DNA from: Ignavibacteriae bacterium HGW-Ignavibacteriae-1
GTDB lineage: Bacteria > Bacteroidota > Ignavibacteria > Kapaibacteriales > UBA2268
Length of the DNA stretch: 64,000 bases
Assembly: GCA_002839825.1 (NCBI GenBank)
Contig: PGYU01000001.1
Coordinates: 398,698-462,697 of the forward strand
Direction of reading: 5' to 3'
Part shown: piece by piece, positions 53,788-63,564 of the stretch
How positions within the stretch are numbered: position 1 is the first letter of the stretch
How the letters are laid out: each line of letters opens with the position of its first letter
Made by a program: the position numbers and the translations under genes
Notes under the pieces: model-generated
What the model was told of the DNA's origin: nothing
Databases searched by the model: none
What the model saw: only the letters and a program-made list of their open reading frames with translations

Positions 53788-54691
53788 GTCTATCGCAATC
53801 CCTGTCATCATTGGTCCTACTGCTTCAGGTAAAACAAATGTTGCTCTCGAACTTGCCAAAATTGCTCCGATTGAAATTGTTTCTGCTGATTCGAGGCAAA
53901 TTTATAAATACATGACTATCGGGACTGCTAAACCTTCCAATGAAGAATTGTCGCTCGTCAAGCACCATTTGATTGATTTCTTATTCCCAAATGTTGCTTA
54001 TAGCGCAGGAAAATTTGCCGAAGATGCACTCATCGCTACCAATGATATTATCAGCCGAGATAAAATTCCTGTGATAGTAGGCGGGACGGGATTCTACATC
54101 AAAGCATTTTTCGATGGTTTATCTGACGAACCGGTAAGTGAATCTCGAGATTTGATAAGAGAGAATCTGAATAACATGCTCAAAGACAAAGGCAGAGAGC
54201 ATCTTTATCAATTGCTGAAACAGATTGACCCCGTTTCGGCTGAAAAAAATCGGGATATGAATCCGCAGCGTATTGTCAGAGCTATTGAATTTTATTATTC
54301 ATTTGGAATTAAATTTTCCGAATCTCCCGAATCGGAGAAGAAACATAATTTCGTTCCTAAATATTTTGGACTGTTCCCTGAAAGAGAATTTTTATATAAA
54401 ATTATCAACTCACGCGTAGATAAGATGATTGAGAACGGACTTGTAGATGAAGTAAAGTATTTGCTGTCACTCGGTTTCGACCTCAAATTCAATTCTATGA
54501 ATACAGTGGGTTACAAAGAAATTATCAATTATCTAGAGGGTCAATCAACACTCGATCGAGCTATTGAGTTGATTAAGCAAAACACAAGACGTTATGCTAA
54601 GCGCCAATTTACTTGGTTTAACAAAATTGAAGGTGTAATTGATATTACAAATGACATTGAACGCTTAAAAAATGAATTTAATCTTTTGTAA
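53774..54691 (+). CDS. miaA: tRNA dimethylallyltransferase
   Basis: Adds an isopentenyl group to A37 of tRNAs that read UNN codons. The P-loop is at residues 14-21 (GPTASGKT), followed by VSADSRQIYKYMTIGTAKP, VGGTGFYIKAFFDGL and the C-terminal RYAKRQFTWF block. The ATG at 53774 gives 305 residues; an in-frame start eight codons upstream is less fitting. It overlaps the pcm end. mutL, a common neighbour elsewhere, is not present. Confidence 0.93.
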   Translation: MTKIKSIAIPVIIGPTASGKTNVALELAKIAPIEIVSADSRQIYKYMTIGTAKPSNEELSLVKHHLIDFLFPNVAYSAGKFAEDALIATNDIISRDKIPVIVGGTGFYIKAFFDGLSDEPVSESRDLIRENLNNMLKDKGREHLYQLLKQIDPVSAEKNRDMNPQRIVRAIEFYYSFGIKFSESPESEKKHNFVPKYFGLFPEREFLYKIINSRVDKMIENGLVDEVKYLLSLGFDLKFNSMNTVGYKEIINYLEGQSTLDRAIELIKQNTRRYAKRQFTWFNKIEGVIDITNDIERLKNEFNLL

Positions 54692-54745
54692 TTCAAATGA
54701 TTTTTGTTAATTTGTAGTAGCAGATAAAGAGAATTTTACAAAAGT

Positions 54746-56287
54746 ATGAAAACCAGACTTCCAATAATTATATTTTGTTTTTGGGCATTGACTATATCGG
54801 GCAAAAGCCAAAGCGATATAGATGCAGCCCAAATCTATCGCGAGACTTTCTTTACCGGATTCAACGAATTAGACAGTGTCTATTCTTTGGGGCTTTTAGT
54901 TCGTGATATAGAGAGAACTATCGCACAATCAAAAATCGGTAAAACCGAGTACGGAATTGCCATTCATTCGCTCAATAACGATAAGCCCTATTTTTCGTAT
55001 AATTTGACAAAACCGCTCACTCCGGCTTCTGTCACCAAACTATTCACATCATTTGCCGCTCTCAACCTTTTTGAAGCAGACTATAAGATTCCAACGAAAG
55101 TATTTACTGATGGATATATCAGTATAGATTCCATTTTGAAAGGGAACCTATATTTGGTTGGATTTGGCGATGGCACCTTTTCATTACGAGATTTGGAGCA
55201 ATTATCTGATAATGTTAAAGAAATGGGTGTGAAAGTAATTCATGGCAATATTTATGTTGATGGAAGCTATTTCGACGGAATCTACGAACGCTTGACTTAC
55301 AGCGGCGATAAAGATGTCGTAGTTCAACTTCCGCCGATTTCAGCTATTAGTTTGGACAGAAATGTTGTTCAAGCTATTGTTTCCTCAGGCTCCAAAGCAG
55401 GTACTCCACTTAGAGTGCAATATATGCCCTCATCTGAGCATTTTTCAACTATCAATTCTGCCACTGTAAGAGGAGGCAAGAAAAGAGCATCTAAGCTTAG
55501 AGTAATAACAAAAGCCGGGCAAGACGGCAAACAAATGTTTACAATTTCCGGGAATTTAGCTGCAAATCGAACTTCTTCATTCGGTCACAATCTGACTTTC
55601 CCGGAAATGGCGATTGCAGGAGCATTCAAAAGTCGCTTAGAAGCAGGAGGGATAAAAATCACCGGTTCAAGCTCTGCTACGGATGCATATCATAAAGATA
55701 CTTCAATTATTTTTACTGCTGTCACTGAATTCCGCAGACCAATATTTGATATATTAAACAAAGTGAACAAGGATAGTGATAATTATTTAGCTGAGACTTT
55801 GTTCAAAATTGTTGGCGCTCAAGCAGACTTAGACGATGATAATGGTAAATCTGCAAGATTGTTCTATAATCAGCTTTTTGATAAATACGAAATAAATTGT
55901 GAAAATTGTATGCTGAATGACGGCTCCGGACTGTCTCGACGAAACTTAGTGACCCCGGAATCAATCATAAGAATATTACAAGAATCGTATAACAGTAGTT
56001 TTAGAGAAGAATTCCGAAATTCGTTTTCATCAGCAGGAAATGATGGGACGCTTAAAAAAAGACTCAAGAGTGCAAATGGCAATAGTAATATCACTGCCAA
56101 AACCGGCACTTTACGCAATGTAAGCGCCTTAGCAGGATATATTGACACAGTCGAGGGCGACACGATTGCCTTTGCTTTCATTTTCAATGGTCCAAACGTT
56201 GGTATTTATAAAGATTTAGAAAATAAATTGGCTCAGTTGTTAGCTGATTTCACTTATCGTTTTTCAGTCACAGATTCCTATGAATAG
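54746..56287 (+). CDS. dacB: D-alanyl-D-alanine carboxypeptidase/endopeptidase (PBP4 type)
   Basis: Periplasmic penicillin-binding protein that trims or opens peptidoglycan cross-links. It has a signal peptide (about residues 1-22), the SxxK motif S95-V-T-K98, an SDN motif in KDSDNYLAETL and the KTG motif in AKTGTLRNVSA. A large inserted domain lies between SxxK and SDN, as in PBP4/DacB. It has 513 residues. The start of the next gene overlaps its end by eight bases. Confidence 0.92.
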   Translation: MKTRLPIIIFCFWALTISGKSQSDIDAAQIYRETFFTGFNELDSVYSLGLLVRDIERTIAQSKIGKTEYGIAIHSLNNDKPYFSYNLTKPLTPASVTKLFTSFAALNLFEADYKIPTKVFTDGYISIDSILKGNLYLVGFGDGTFSLRDLEQLSDNVKEMGVKVIHGNIYVDGSYFDGIYERLTYSGDKDVVVQLPPISAISLDRNVVQAIVSSGSKAGTPLRVQYMPSSEHFSTINSATVRGGKKRASKLRVITKAGQDGKQMFTISGNLAANRTSSFGHNLTFPEMAIAGAFKSRLEAGGIKITGSSSATDAYHKDTSIIFTAVTEFRRPIFDILNKVNKDSDNYLAETLFKIVGAQADLDDDNGKSARLFYNQLFDKYEINCENCMLNDGSGLSRRNLVTPESIIRILQESYNSSFREEFRNSFSSAGNDGTLKKRLKSANGNSNITAKTGTLRNVSALAGYIDTVEGDTIAFAFIFNGPNVGIYKDLENKLAQLLADFTYRFSVTDSYE

Positions 56288-57104
56288 CTACCCAATCCGG
56301 AAAATATTGCTTTACGGATTGTTGTTCCTCATCGCAATTGGAATGATTTTCCCAATATTTTGGATGCTATTATTATCGCTGAAGGAATACCCGGAAAAAT
56401 ATCAAACATTCCAAGAACTTTTGTTTTCGAATTTCACACTCAAAAATTTTGTTGATGCTTTACAATCTGATTCATTTGATATATACTTCCTGAATTCATT
56501 GTTTGTAGCCACATTAGTGACAGCCGGAAACTTGCTTTTTTGTACTTTGGTAGCTTATGCCTTTGCCAGAAAAGAATTCATAGGGAAAACTGTTTTATTT
56601 GCCACATTACTTGGTGTGATGATTATTCCTCCACATGTTATCATGATACCTTTGTACAGAATGATGGTCGGTTATGGTTGGATTAATTCATATTATAGCT
56701 TGGTCTTGCCTTGGCTCGTTACGCCATTTGGCATATTTTTGATGCGGCAATATATTATGACAATACCACGCGAAATTGAAGATGCTGCCAGAATTGATGG
56801 TGCAGGGTTTTGGTATATTATTTTCAGGATTATAATGCCACTCAGTAAACCCATGCTCACAGTTTTGGCAATTTATACTTTCTTATCAAATTGGAATTCT
56901 TTCCTTTTTCCGTACCTATTCACAAATACAGAGAAATTCAGAACTTTACCTGTGGGATTAGCATTCTATCTGGGCAAACAATCAATTGATTGGGGGCATT
57001 TGATGGCTGGAGCTGCCATTTCAGCTTTCCCAATCATTGTAATTTTTATTATTTTTCAACGTCAAATCATCAAAGGCTTAACTTCAGGAGCACTCAAGGA
57101 ATAA
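56280..57104 (+). CDS. MalG-like carbohydrate ABC transporter permease
   Basis: A 274-residue inner-membrane permease with six predicted membrane segments. The EAA loop EIEDAARIDGAGFWYIIFRI, the site that couples to the ABC ATPase, identifies it as a MalG-type sugar permease. No binding protein, MalF partner or ATPase is in the window, so it is orphaned here. It overlaps the PBP4-type gene by eight bases and is probably co-transcribed with it. The substrate is unknown. Confidence 0.88.
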   Translation: MNSYPIRKILLYGLLFLIAIGMIFPIFWMLLLSLKEYPEKYQTFQELLFSNFTLKNFVDALQSDSFDIYFLNSLFVATLVTAGNLLFCTLVAYAFARKEFIGKTVLFATLLGVMIIPPHVIMIPLYRMMVGYGWINSYYSLVLPWLVTPFGIFLMRQYIMTIPREIEDAARIDGAGFWYIIFRIIMPLSKPMLTVLAIYTFLSNWNSFLFPYLFTNTEKFRTLPVGLAFYLGKQSIDWGHLMAGAAISAFPIIVIFIIFQRQIIKGLTSGALKE

Positions 57105-57107
57105 ATT

Positions 57108-57455
57108 ATGTTGGATAAATTTGAAATTAGAGAACTTGCAAAAGCATTAGTCGAAGAAATGGACAGGTCGCATTCGGCAGAATTAGCACCAAAATGGGAG
57201 GGAGGTTCAATTTTCTTCATCCCGAAAAGTTCCGACACAAAAGAACACGAAATGGGCATTGATAAAATTATGCACAAAATTGTGATGATTCGCGATAATT
57301 TGCGTGTGTTGGAGCAACAAATTAATTCAAATGATAACTTGACCGACGGCGAAAAGCTGAAATATCAAGCGTATGTTACGAAATGCTACGGCTCTTTGAC
57401 ATCTTTTAATTTCCTATTTCGGGAAGAGGAAGATAAATTTTCCTCCAAAAAATAG
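57108..57455 (+). CDS. Conserved protein of unknown function
   Basis: A 115-residue soluble protein: helix-rich at both ends with a short strand-rich part (GGSIFFIPKSSD) in the middle and an acidic/basic tail. No signal peptide, membrane segment or known motif. It starts three bases after the permease gene, so it probably shares its transcript. It ends three bases before the convergent penicillin-acylase gene. Confidence 0.7.
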   Translation: MLDKFEIRELAKALVEEMDRSHSAELAPKWEGGSIFFIPKSSDTKEHEMGIDKIMHKIVMIRDNLRVLEQQINSNDNLTDGEKLKYQAYVTKCYGSLTSFNFLFREEEDKFSSKK

Positions 57456-57458
57456 CTT

Positions 57459-59906
57459 CTATCGCTCAGGTGAAATGCTTACTGCAAGTCTGTAATTTTC
57501 AGATGGCGAGCGCCCAAAAGGTATTTTCAAGTAGCCACCATTGAGCCAAATTCTGACTTGGTCACTATAATTTGGTGATGCAGGGTCGCCGGAAGCACCT
57601 CCAGGCACGACAGTGAAAATGAAATCTTCGTTCATATCTGCTATAAACCTCATAGAAGCCCCAATTACCATTGCATACGGGTTTGTAAAATTCCATTCGG
57701 TATTATTTACAGTTGTGTTATTCCCACTCATTTCAAATGGACCTAATGTAACCGATGGTGCGAGAAATTTTTGGCGACTGAACACATGATTGATATTTAA
57801 TTGATGTATATTACCGTATTTCCAATCATTTATCTTGCCTGAGTTAAAGTGTTTTATTAAATGATTTATGCTAACTCTGTATGTTTCAAATATGATATCA
57901 TCAATTATTTCAGTTTCATTTGTTCTTAAGTTATCTATGAAAGTGTCATATTTTGAATTAGTTAAAACGTCCATGACTAATCGTGTTGGAATGCTGCTTA
58001 CGAAAGTAAATTTATTGTACAGCAATGGACCAAAATCATCATGAAATATATTATAAATGAATTGGTTAGTATAGACATTTATGAAGGAACTCAAACCAAT
58101 ATCTGTTAACATTATATAATCCCAATCATTTAAACTATTCAAAACTCTAAGTTCATTTTCGGTCATTAGTGATGAATATTTGTCTAAAATTGGGACAATA
58201 ATATCGGACATTTTCTTGGCAAAATCCGAATAATAGTCGTTTTGCAAGTATTGGGCTTCTCGCCAACCATGCTTATCTTCAAGAGTCAGAACTTCATTTA
58301 TTCTATTGATTCGAGATTCCGGCTCCCAATAATTGGAAATGTAGTTCACATTTTCAATTTTCTCGTTTGCAGAAGCTATAAATTTTCCCTCATTAGAACT
58401 TCGAGATACTTTTTCGTTTTCGAGTCTGTTGAATCCTTTCCAATGATAAGTATCAATCCATGCGGGATTTGGCAAATTTGGGTCACAATCTTTAGCTCGT
58501 ATTGGAATATCAGCCGCAGATTTTAAGCCAATATTTCCGGATTTATCAGCATAATGAAAATTCAATCCCGGATTAGACCAATGATTGCAAGCAGATTTGA
58601 ACTCATCATAATTGTCGGCTCGTGCTAATTTGTAAAGGGTCAAAATTTCATCAGAAACGTTATTTCCTACCCATCTGAACGACATAGCATTTTGGACAAA
58701 GAAGCTTGTATCAGCTTTGTCCGGCAAATTTAACAAAATGGCGGGGTCGCGATTAATATGAAAATCTGAAATTATTGGCGAAGTTTCTGTAAATCTCTGG
58801 TAATATACGTGGGGCTCTTTGTCTTTTACAAAAATTGTGTCAACGTGGAATCTGATTTTCTTTTTGTTTTCGCCAACATAATAATGTTCGTTTTCGATTC
58901 GTTCCACGAAATAATCAAAATCGTCAGTCATGATATTGCTGATTCCCCACGCAATATTATCATTTCTGCCACTCATAAGCAAAGGAATACCCGGCAGAGA
59001 AAGCCCCACAGCATTGATTCCTTTGGTCGTGAATTGCATTTGCAACCATCGCGCCGGAATTGTTAGGGGCAAATGGGCATCATTTGCCAGAATTGAACTT
59101 TGTGAGATTGAGTCAACGTTTCTGAAAACCCAGCAATTGCTCCCGGATGATGAACCTACAATCCCAACATCATTTCGAATCTTTGTAAGTTTGTTGGAGT
59201 ATTGGCTCAAATCTTGGTCAAAAGTTGTCGAGAAGATATTGCTGTCAATTTGAGTTGGCATCGGTTTATCAAGTCCGGGAATTAGCAATCTTGCTTTTTC
59301 GTAACCGAATTTTGAAGCGATTTCACCATAAGCAGCATCAGCCCAAATTCCTAAAGATAGTTCAAAAGTCAGTACCCGCCCGATAAGTATCGAATGATAG
59401 GGAAGCCATTCATCCGGTTGATACGCCAAAGCCCCAAACTCGAAAGGCATTTTGTTTCGATACTCACTCATATAAAAGTTGACACCTTGGCTGTAGCGCT
59501 GCAGAACTGCTTTGGATTGCTCAGACATGTTTTCGTAACATTTTTGAGCAGTGCTGTCAATCATAAAGCATCTCAAAAATTTATCAACAAGGATAGATTC
59601 GTCCCCGAATATTTCGGATAATCGCCCTTGTGAGAGACGCCTATAGTAATCCATTTGCCAAAGCCTATCGGAAGCGTGATAAAATCCCATGGCAAAAAAC
59701 AAATCGCTTTCGTTATCGGTGATAATATGTGGAATGCCATAATAATTCTTAAAAATTTTCACATCCCCTGTAACTAAGGGAGTATCAAAATCTTCCAAAT
59801 CTTGTGGCAATGAAGCCTTAATCAAGCCGTCAGAAAATCGAATGACTGCTACCAAGATGATAATAAATGCCAATCCGACAACTAATATAACCGGGATTCT
59901 ATTCAT
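57459..59906 (-). CDS. Penicillin acylase family protein
   Basis: An 815-residue N-terminal-nucleophile hydrolase with an N-terminal membrane anchor or signal (about residues 5-23). The mature beta chain would begin at S256, after G255 in SSSGSNCWVF; the preceding alpha chain and the following NDAHLPLTIPARW block are typical. A region near NNTEWNFTNPYAM also matches the family. The reaction is cleavage of an amide side chain. Family members act on beta-lactams, aculeacin or acyl-homoserine lactones, and the sequence does not choose between them. It would be periplasmic. Confidence 0.88.
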   Translation of the reverse strand: MNRIPVILVVGLAFIIILVAVIRFSDGLIKASLPQDLEDFDTPLVTGDVKIFKNYYGIPHIITDNESDLFFAMGFYHASDRLWQMDYYRRLSQGRLSEIFGDESILVDKFLRCFMIDSTAQKCYENMSEQSKAVLQRYSQGVNFYMSEYRNKMPFEFGALAYQPDEWLPYHSILIGRVLTFELSLGIWADAAYGEIASKFGYEKARLLIPGLDKPMPTQIDSNIFSTTFDQDLSQYSNKLTKIRNDVGIVGSSSGSNCWVFRNVDSISQSSILANDAHLPLTIPARWLQMQFTTKGINAVGLSLPGIPLLMSGRNDNIAWGISNIMTDDFDYFVERIENEHYYVGENKKKIRFHVDTIFVKDKEPHVYYQRFTETSPIISDFHINRDPAILLNLPDKADTSFFVQNAMSFRWVGNNVSDEILTLYKLARADNYDEFKSACNHWSNPGLNFHYADKSGNIGLKSAADIPIRAKDCDPNLPNPAWIDTYHWKGFNRLENEKVSRSSNEGKFIASANEKIENVNYISNYWEPESRINRINEVLTLEDKHGWREAQYLQNDYYSDFAKKMSDIIVPILDKYSSLMTENELRVLNSLNDWDYIMLTDIGLSSFINVYTNQFIYNIFHDDFGPLLYNKFTFVSSIPTRLVMDVLTNSKYDTFIDNLRTNETEIIDDIIFETYRVSINHLIKHFNSGKINDWKYGNIHQLNINHVFSRQKFLAPSVTLGPFEMSGNNTTVNNTEWNFTNPYAMVIGASMRFIADMNEDFIFTVVPGGASGDPASPNYSDQVRIWLNGGYLKIPFGRSPSENYRLAVSISPER

Positions 59907-59910
59907 TCAA

Positions 59911-60897
59911 TCACAGCCATTTATTTTGTTTGTACCAATTAACCGTCTCTTGAATAGCCTCAGGAACCGTATATTCACATTTGAAACCGAGCTCGGTTTG
60001 AGCCTTGTTTGCCGAACAAATCCAAAATTCTTGCGTGAAATCAACCGCTTTATCACGGTTGAAAATTGGTGCTTTCTTTAAAAATTGCCCAAACCATTCT
60101 GTGGTTGAACCCATCACCATTACGATACTATCAGGAATTCTAATGTTGAAAAAGAACTTTTTACCCAAAGCATCTTTAATAATTTTGATGAGTTCGTCCC
60201 AGTTGTAAATTTGATTATCGGCTAAAAAGTAGGATTGCCCTATTGCTTTTTCAGATTCACCGGCTAAAATAGTTCCACGAGCCAAATCCAAACCATAAAT
60301 AAGATTCAGATATTTTTTGTTCAAACCGATTAAAGTTCCGAGTCCCATGTTAGCAGTTTTGAAAATCGAATAAATCGCAGTATCACGTGGACCGAAAACC
60401 GCAGGTGCTTTTATGATAGTCACAGGAATTTTATCCTTGTACGACAAAACAAGCTCTTCGCCTGCATGCTTGCTTTTAGCATACGCTGTCAATGGTTTGG
60501 GAATTGAAATCTCGTCCACCGGACAATCCAAAGATAGGGCAGGACCGGAAACAGTAAAGCTGCTCATATACACGAATCGTTTCAGATTGGGGCTATATTT
60601 GATAACTTGTTCAATCAAATCTTTTGTAGCCAAGGCATTGCTTTTGTAAAATTCGTCATAATCACGAGCAAATGTAGCACCGGCAATATGATACACAGCA
60701 TCGAGGTTGCTGAAAATCTTTTCGGCATGATTGTCATCAATGGCAGGTAATTGTTCAATAATAAAATTTTTATCTTTCAGCCATCTCAAATTACTTGATT
60801 TTCTAACTGTACAAACGACTTCATACCCTTTGTCCAATAGCATATCAGCAACATGACTCCCAATAAAACCCGTCGCTCCTGTCACAAGAACTTTCAT
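59911..60897 (-). CDS. NAD-dependent epimerase/dehydratase family protein
   Basis: A 328-residue extended short-chain dehydrogenase: VTGATGFIGSHVADMLL at the start, the active-site Y-x3-K as YAKSK, and the usual substrate-domain tail. It resembles dihydroflavonol-4-reductase or 3-beta-hydroxysteroid-like enzymes rather than sugar 4-epimerases, but the substrate cannot be assigned. Four bases separate it from the penicillin-acylase gene downstream, so they may be co-transcribed. Confidence 0.86.
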   Translation of the reverse strand: MKVLVTGATGFIGSHVADMLLDKGYEVVCTVRKSSNLRWLKDKNFIIEQLPAIDDNHAEKIFSNLDAVYHIAGATFARDYDEFYKSNALATKDLIEQVIKYSPNLKRFVYMSSFTVSGPALSLDCPVDEISIPKPLTAYAKSKHAGEELVLSYKDKIPVTIIKAPAVFGPRDTAIYSIFKTANMGLGTLIGLNKKYLNLIYGLDLARGTILAGESEKAIGQSYFLADNQIYNWDELIKIIKDALGKKFFFNIRIPDSIVMVMGSTTEWFGQFLKKAPIFNRDKAVDFTQEFWICSANKAQTELGFKCEYTVPEAIQETVNWYKQNKWL

Positions 60898-61041
60898 TTT
60901 AGTCTATCCTTATTTAAAGAAAAACAAAAATAAGCATTAAAAAGATTACAGAATGTTCAAATTTTATTTGACGGGTCAGGATAAAATAAATAAATTGCTT
61001 ATAATCTTTTGACAAATTTTAATTTTTTGTTTGGAAATAAT

Positions 61042-63540
61042 ATGAATAAAGCAATTATTATGGCAGGAGGCTTTGGTACAAGACTTCGACCATTAACGAT
61101 GAGCATACCGAAACCTATGGTGCCAATATTGAACAAACCGATGATGGACCATATAGTATCCTTACTAAAGAAGCATAATATCAACGATGTAGTATCACTG
61201 CTGTATTTTGAACCTGATAAAATCAAATCCTACTTTGGAAACGGCGAAGCGTCAGATATAAACATGAACTACGTAATAGCACAAGCTGATTACGGTACTG
61301 CCGGAGCAGTCAAAAATGCTTACGAGCTTGTCAAGGATAGATTTATAGTGATTAGTGGTGATGTTCTCACAGATTTCGATATCACTGCCGCATTGAAATT
61401 TCATGATGACAAAAAAGCGATTGCAACAGTTTTGCTAACGCGAGTTCCTGCACCACTGCAGTACGGAATTGTAATGACCGATAATGATGGCAAAATAACT
61501 CGCTTTTTAGAGAAACCCTCTTGGGGACAAGTTTTCTCCGATACAATCAACACAGGAATTTACATTTTCGAACCCGAAGCTTTGGACTTAATTCCATATC
61601 GAGAAGATTTTGACTTCAGCAAAGACCTATTCCCGTTGATGTTGCAAAACGATATGCCGCTTTACGGTTACATTGCCAAAGGTTATTGGCGAGATGTGGG
61701 CAATTTGAACGAATATCAAGCCGGACAATTCGACGCTTTGAAAGGGATCGTTAACCTCGAAGAATCTAAAAAAATCATCAATAATTTATCTACTGGACAA
61801 AATACATTTTTACCCGATAGTGTAACATTAATCGGCAAAAATGTCATCGGCAATAATTCTCAATTTGGCGAAAACTGCGAGATTAAAGATTCGGTTATCG
61901 GCAACAATGTAATAATCGGCAACGGTGTCAGATTGAATGGTGTTACACTTTGGGATAACGTCGAAATAGGCGATTTCGCAGAACTAACCGATGACGTAGT
62001 TTGCAATAATACTAAAATTGGTGATTTTGCTCTTATTGCCGAGAATGTATTTATAGCTGAAAATTGTCAAATTGGTGATCATGCAAGGCTTTTTTCTAAC
62101 ATAAAGCTATGGCCCAACAAAATTGTTGAAGCAGGTTCGCAATTATCACGTTCACTTGTGCAAGAAGAGAAATGGCAAAGGGAACTCTTTACCGATGCGC
62201 GCATTTCGGGGATATCCAACATAGAAATCAATCCCGAATTTGGAGCTAAACTTGGCTCGGCTCTCGGATGTACATTTGGGAAAGGTACGACATTGCTTGC
62301 AAGTCGTGAGCCTGATTCCGTATCGCGCATAATGAAACGTTCGATTACAGCAGGCTTGTTATCAGTGGGCGTTTATATCAATGATTTGCAGCAGATTTCG
62401 ATTCCACAAAATAGACAAGAATTACGCATCGGTAAATATGCCGGTGGATTCCATGTCAGACGTTCACCACGAAATCCCGACATTACCGATATCATCATTT
62501 TCAATAAAGACGGGCGAGACATTTCGATAGACACAACAAAGAAGATTGAAAGATATTTCTTTGGCGAAGACATCGAAAGAGTCGCTGCAAGTGATGTTGG
62601 CGAGATTTACTTCCCGGAAAGAACAAATGAAATTTATTTCAGCAGGTATTTGACATCATTGGATATAGAAGCAATAAAAACACGCAAGTTTAAATTGCTC
62701 ATGGATTATTCGTTCGGATTGGCATCTTCAATTTTCCCCGGAATTCTGGGCAAATTAGGTGCTGAAGTTTTGTCGTTGAATAATTATATTGACGGCTCTC
62801 GCTTTCATCCCGATCCAAATGAAATTGAAGGTGATACAGACAATACCGGTAGAATTATGAGTTCATTGGGTTACCAACTTGGATTTAGAATGCAAGGTGG
62901 TGCAGAAAAAATTTCTGTCATTGATGAACGTGGTATTTGGTACACTCACATTAGATTGCTTACTATACTTACTAAACTATTTCTCGAAACAAACAAGCAT
63001 CGTCAACCGTATAAGATAGCAGTTTCGATTGTTGCTCCATCTGAAATTGAATTGATTGCAAAAGATTATGATGTAGAAGTTATACGCATAAAAAATTCTC
63101 ACTCAGCAATGATGGAAGCGACATTAGACGATAAAGTGTTGTTTGTTGGCGGTATTTATGGCGGATTTATATTCAGAGATTTCCTTTTTGCGTCTGATGG
63201 TATGTACACAGTGGGTAAAATGCTCGAAATGCTTGCCATAACTGATTTGACAACATCTCAACTTGATGAAGTATTGCCGAGAAGATTCCAATGCGGTATC
63301 AATGTGTCTGTCCCTTGGGAATTTAAGGGAACTGTAATGAGAAACGCTATGGAATATTCGGATAAGTATAAACGTGAATTGGTTGATGGAGTAAAAATTT
63401 ATGAAAACGGCGAATCAGTTTTGCTTATGCCGGACAAAGAAAAAGCTGCTTTCATCGTATATGGTGAGGGTGATACTGAATTAAAAGCTAAAAGAATCGC
63501 TGAAAAATATGCGAGTTTGATTAATAAATGGAAATCCTAA
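61042..63540 (+). CDS. Sugar nucleotidyltransferase / phosphohexomutase-like fusion
   Basis: An 832-residue two- or three-domain protein. Residues 1 to about 235 are a nucleotidyltransferase (MAGGFGTRLRPLT near the start; VISGDVLTDFD). About 250-365 is a left-handed beta-helix with hexapeptide-like repeats (NVIIGNGVRLNGVTLWDN). The remainder resembles phosphoglucomutase/phosphomannomutase. Mannose-1-phosphate guanylyltransferase is the likely activity of the first part. In the mutase-like part the usual phosphoserine loop and DxDxDR metal loop are not recognisable (IDERGIW is in its place). The start is ATG 61042; an upstream in-frame TTG adds 11 residues. It would act in surface-polysaccharide or glycosylation precursor supply. 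Confidence 0.86.
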   Translation: MNKAIIMAGGFGTRLRPLTMSIPKPMVPILNKPMMDHIVSLLKKHNINDVVSLLYFEPDKIKSYFGNGEASDINMNYVIAQADYGTAGAVKNAYELVKDRFIVISGDVLTDFDITAALKFHDDKKAIATVLLTRVPAPLQYGIVMTDNDGKITRFLEKPSWGQVFSDTINTGIYIFEPEALDLIPYREDFDFSKDLFPLMLQNDMPLYGYIAKGYWRDVGNLNEYQAGQFDALKGIVNLEESKKIINNLSTGQNTFLPDSVTLIGKNVIGNNSQFGENCEIKDSVIGNNVIIGNGVRLNGVTLWDNVEIGDFAELTDDVVCNNTKIGDFALIAENVFIAENCQIGDHARLFSNIKLWPNKIVEAGSQLSRSLVQEEKWQRELFTDARISGISNIEINPEFGAKLGSALGCTFGKGTTLLASREPDSVSRIMKRSITAGLLSVGVYINDLQQISIPQNRQELRIGKYAGGFHVRRSPRNPDITDIIIFNKDGRDISIDTTKKIERYFFGEDIERVAASDVGEIYFPERTNEIYFSRYLTSLDIEAIKTRKFKLLMDYSFGLASSIFPGILGKLGAEVLSLNNYIDGSRFHPDPNEIEGDTDNTGRIMSSLGYQLGFRMQGGAEKISVIDERGIWYTHIRLLTILTKLFLETNKHRQPYKIAVSIVAPSEIELIAKDYDVEVIRIKNSHSAMMEATLDDKVLFVGGIYGGFIFRDFLFASDGMYTVGKMLEMLAITDLTTSQLDEVLPRRFQCGINVSVPWEFKGTVMRNAMEYSDKYKRELVDGVKIYENGESVLLMPDKEKAAFIVYGEGDTELKAKRIAEKYASLINKWKS

Positions 63541-63564
63541 AGGTGAATATCTCAGGTAAATAAA

